This document shows, in pieces, positions 38,974-41,050 of a DNA stretch of 41,050 nt (its first letter is position 1; every line of letters begins with the position of its first letter). The stretch is from Planctomycetaceae bacterium (lineage in GTDB: Bacteria; Planctomycetota; Planctomycetia; Pirellulales; Pirellulaceae), in contig PKCN01000121.1 in the NCBI GenBank assembly GCA_002862205.1, forward strand, positions 1 to 41,050. Reading direction: 5' to 3'. Under the pieces are notes generated by a model. That model saw nothing but the letters and a program-made list of their open reading frames with translations. It made no database searches and had not been told where the DNA came from. The translations under genes and the position numbers were made by a program.

Positions 38974-40755
38974 TCACACGTCCCCGCTGAGTTCCATCCA
39001 TTTCTCTTCACAGGCATTGAGCTCTGCGGTGATTTCAGTGAGTTGTTGATGCAGGCGTACTGCCTCCTCGGGATCAGTTTCCGAAAGCAATTGATCGTTG
39101 ACTCCCCGCTTTTCATCATCCAGCCTGGCGATCTTCTTTTCGAGATTTTTCAGTTCTTTTTCAGCCCGCCGCTGATCCCGCTGATTTTTTCGGTAATCCT
39201 CTACACCACCCCGGGCAACTGGCCCGCCGGAAACTACTTTTCCTTTACCGGTACGTTCACGCTCACCGTCATCAATTTCTTTTTCAACTGATTCGAGATA
39301 AGTCTGATAATTCCCGAAATAATTTTTCACGCTCCCGTCGCGGACCTCGATCACACTGGTAGCCACTCGTTGCATGAAGTGCCTGTCGTGACTCGTGAAA
39401 ATGACAGTTCCTTTGTACAGCTCCAGTGCTTCTGCCAGTGCTTCCACCGTCTCCACATCGAGGTGGTTCCCGGGTTCGTCCAGAACGAGCACGTTCGCGG
39501 TTCCCAGCAACAAGCCAGCCATACACAGCCTCGCACGCTCCCCACCACTAAGTACTTTGATCTTCTTTTGGATATGGTCATCTCGAAATAACAAAGCCCC
39601 GGCCATCGCCAGCAGATCCTGTCGTGTTGTATCCCTATCGGAAGAGTATTCGAGCTGCTCAAGCACAGTCAGACGCTCGTCGAGACTGCTGTAAACATGC
39701 TGAGCGTAGGTTCCTATTTCGACACCATAACCCCATTTCATGTTTCCACCCAACGCATCCAGTGAATGAACAAAGGTCCTCAGCAGGGTAGTTTTACCCT
39801 GCCCATTGTCACCCACGATTGCGGCCCGATCGCCATGCTCTATTTCGAGTGTGATTTGGTCAGCCACAACATGGTCCGGATATCCAATCGACATCCCATC
39901 AGATCGCACAGCGGTGCCCTGTCTGGGGACAACTTGGGGCGCCCGGATATGCACGGTTGGCTCATCCACCTCAAGTTCCGTTGTCTGGAGTTTTTCCAGT
40001 TGCTTTGCCTTGCTCCTGGCCTGACTGGCCGTTGACGCATTGGCGCGGTTCTTCTCAATGAATTTTTGCAGTTGTTTCTGCTTGGCGACAACCGTCGCAT
40101 TGACACGCCGATCATGCTCTCGTCGCTCTTCGCGATATTCCAGAAATGGATCAATCCTCCCCGGATACATTGTCAGTTTGCCACGGGACAATTCCAGCGT
40201 TTGAGAACAGGTGGCAGCAAGAAAGGAGCGATCATGGCTCACAATCAGGGCCGCTTTATTGAAATCCCTCAGAAAGTGCTCAAGCAGAATCTGCGTTCTC
40301 AGATCCAGAAAGTTGGTGGGCTCGTCAAGCATCAGCAAGTTGGGATCCTTGAGCAGCAGGGCCGCCAGTTTAACTCGCGTCTGCCACCCACCGGAAAGTG
40401 ATTTAACCGGCCCCTCCAAATAGGACCCCTTCAGCTCAAATTGACCAGCAACCTCTCCGCAACGCCAATCCGGTTCATTGCTATCCCTGATTAAGAAATC
40501 GAGCGCAGATTCACCTGGCTCAAAGGGGTCATGCTGCCTCAAGTAACCAATGCGAAGCGAAGGATGGTGGACAACCTCGCCTTTCTCGAGTTCCTCCTCA
40601 CCCAGCAAGACCTTGAGCAGGGTCGACTTACCGGCCCCATTTCGGCCAATGAAGCCCACTTTTACGTCATCCACAAGCGATAACTCAGCATCATCAAGCA
40701 CCAGCTGGTCTGCGAACCTTTTTTGTGCGTCACGAACTTGAATCAATACGGCCAT
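38974..40755 (-). CDS. ABC-F family ATPase (Uup/YheS-like)
   Basis: A 593-aa soluble protein with two ATP-binding cassettes and no TM segments. It is read from ATG 40755 (MAVLIQVRDAQKRF); ATG 40764 and 13 upstream codons are also open. Cassette 1 has Walker A GFIGRNGAGKSTLLK, signature LSGGWQTRVKLA and Walker B LLMLDEPTNFLD. The linker has the basic helices of the ABC-F tRNA-interaction motif. Cassette 2 has VGDNGQGKTTLL, VLSGGERARLCMAG and VLVLDEPGNHLD, where the usual DEPTNHLD Thr is Gly. A Lys/Glu-rich coiled coil (ELKNLEKKIARLDDEKRG and following) forms the C-terminus, as in Uup and YheS. Such proteins act on ribosomes or nucleic acids rather than in transport. Antibiotic resistance is not implied. 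Confidence 0.92.
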   Translation of the reverse strand: MAVLIQVRDAQKRFADQLVLDDAELSLVDDVKVGFIGRNGAGKSTLLKVLLGEEELEKGEVVHHPSLRIGYLRQHDPFEPGESALDFLIRDSNEPDWRCGEVAGQFELKGSYLEGPVKSLSGGWQTRVKLAALLLKDPNLLMLDEPTNFLDLRTQILLEHFLRDFNKAALIVSHDRSFLAATCSQTLELSRGKLTMYPGRIDPFLEYREERREHDRRVNATVVAKQKQLQKFIEKNRANASTASQARSKAKQLEKLQTTELEVDEPTVHIRAPQVVPRQGTAVRSDGMSIGYPDHVVADQITLEIEHGDRAAIVGDNGQGKTTLLRTFVHSLDALGGNMKWGYGVEIGTYAQHVYSSLDERLTVLEQLEYSSDRDTTRQDLLAMAGALLFRDDHIQKKIKVLSGGERARLCMAGLLLGTANVLVLDEPGNHLDVETVEALAEALELYKGTVIFTSHDRHFMQRVATSVIEVRDGSVKNYFGNYQTYLESVEKEIDDGERERTGKGKVVSGGPVARGGVEDYRKNQRDQRRAEKELKNLEKKIARLDDEKRGVNDQLLSETDPEEAVRLHQQLTEITAELNACEEKWMELSGDV

Positions 40756-41050
40756 TGAATTCATCAACCGGAAGTCTGGAAAGAAAAAAGCCACAGTTTG
40801 GCGGGCTCCAAACTTACCACCCGTGACCTAGACCAGAAATGCCACAACACAAACCGATTTCAGGTGAATCTGGCACTGAAAGTTCCACTGAGCCGCTACC
40901 ACACACGATGGTAATTCTCTAAATTGATTCTTAGCCAAGGCGAGCCCAAGCTCGTCCCGAGGGCTCAATTCGTCACAAACCGCATCTGATCCTTGTGCAG
41001 ATCGTCCATCCACCGATGGCCGACCTGCCCAAATCGGCCCATTTCCATTG
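40756..41050. other. Right-hand edge, upstream of the ABC-F gene
   Basis: There is no supported gene in these 295 nt. A 61-codon minus-strand frame (40828-41013) has no family character. The ABC-F promoter should lie near 40770-40860. Whether a gene enters from beyond 41050 cannot be told. Confidence 0.4.

Noticed and set aside
40828-41013. 61-codon minus-strand frame at the right edge
   Set aside because: No domain, no ribosome site, and too short to distinguish from chance.

Overview
The window reads as chromosomal DNA of a planctomycete, most likely of the Pirellulales (Rhodopirellula-like). The evidence is gene content. There is an ECF sigma factor gene leading into a PSCyt2/PSD1 (DUF1549/DUF1553) 'planctomycete cytochrome' protein and a Tat-exported DUF1501 protein. 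There is also a secreted Cys-rich small protein, several large secreted proteins with no recognisable relatives, and an ExbB/ExbD cluster with a PQQ-type propeller and a terpenoid-cyclase-like toroid protein. No phage, transposase, integrase or CRISPR array was found; the genes look resident.

Layout. 1-724 (-) is the 5' part of a ROK-family sugar kinase running off the left edge. 1166-7362 (+) is a tight five-gene unit: ECF sigma factor, membrane-anchored putative anti-sigma, exported coiled-coil protein, PSCyt2/PSD1 protein, DUF1501 protein. Two of its junctions are overlaps. It ends at a hairpin terminator. 7746-8393 (-) is a secreted Cys-rich protein. 8777-11907 (-) holds nitrogen control: glnB (GTG start, Tyr51 present) followed by glnD. 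12143-20310 is a housekeeping stretch on alternating strands: PduO-type cobalamin adenosyltransferase, Nudix hydrolase, an unknown protein, FMN reductase, nadD, priA, pdxH, YqgE/AlgH and a cold-shock-domain protein.

20404-33761 (-) is the most unusual part: about 13.4 kb, eight genes on one strand. In transcription order they encode an exported alpha/alpha-toroid (squalene-cyclase-like) plus HEAT protein, a one-TM protein, ExbB/TolQ, ExbD, a second ExbD with an N-terminal zinc ribbon, a one-TM PQQ-type beta-propeller protein, a TPR plus SBP_bac_5 peptide-binding-like protein, and an exported unknown. The last two share an ATGA start/stop overlap. No TonB, outer-membrane receptor, Pal/TolB or ABC permease is visible. 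I infer a proton-motive-force-driven envelope machine of unknown function and report it as the candidate undescribed system. A 564-nt gap containing a GCGGGYT heptanucleotide array divides it into two gene blocks.

33949-34021 (+) is tRNA-Phe(GAA). 34494-37586 (+) holds a sodium:alanine symporter with an unusual N-terminal extension (signal peptide plus NEPV repeats) and an EboF-like phosphodiesterase-family protein with altered metal-site motifs. 37674-40755 (-) holds dusB and an ABC-F ATPase. Short tandem repeats of period 7, 12, 13, 15 and 18 recur through the window; two of them sit exactly at gene 3' ends between convergent genes.
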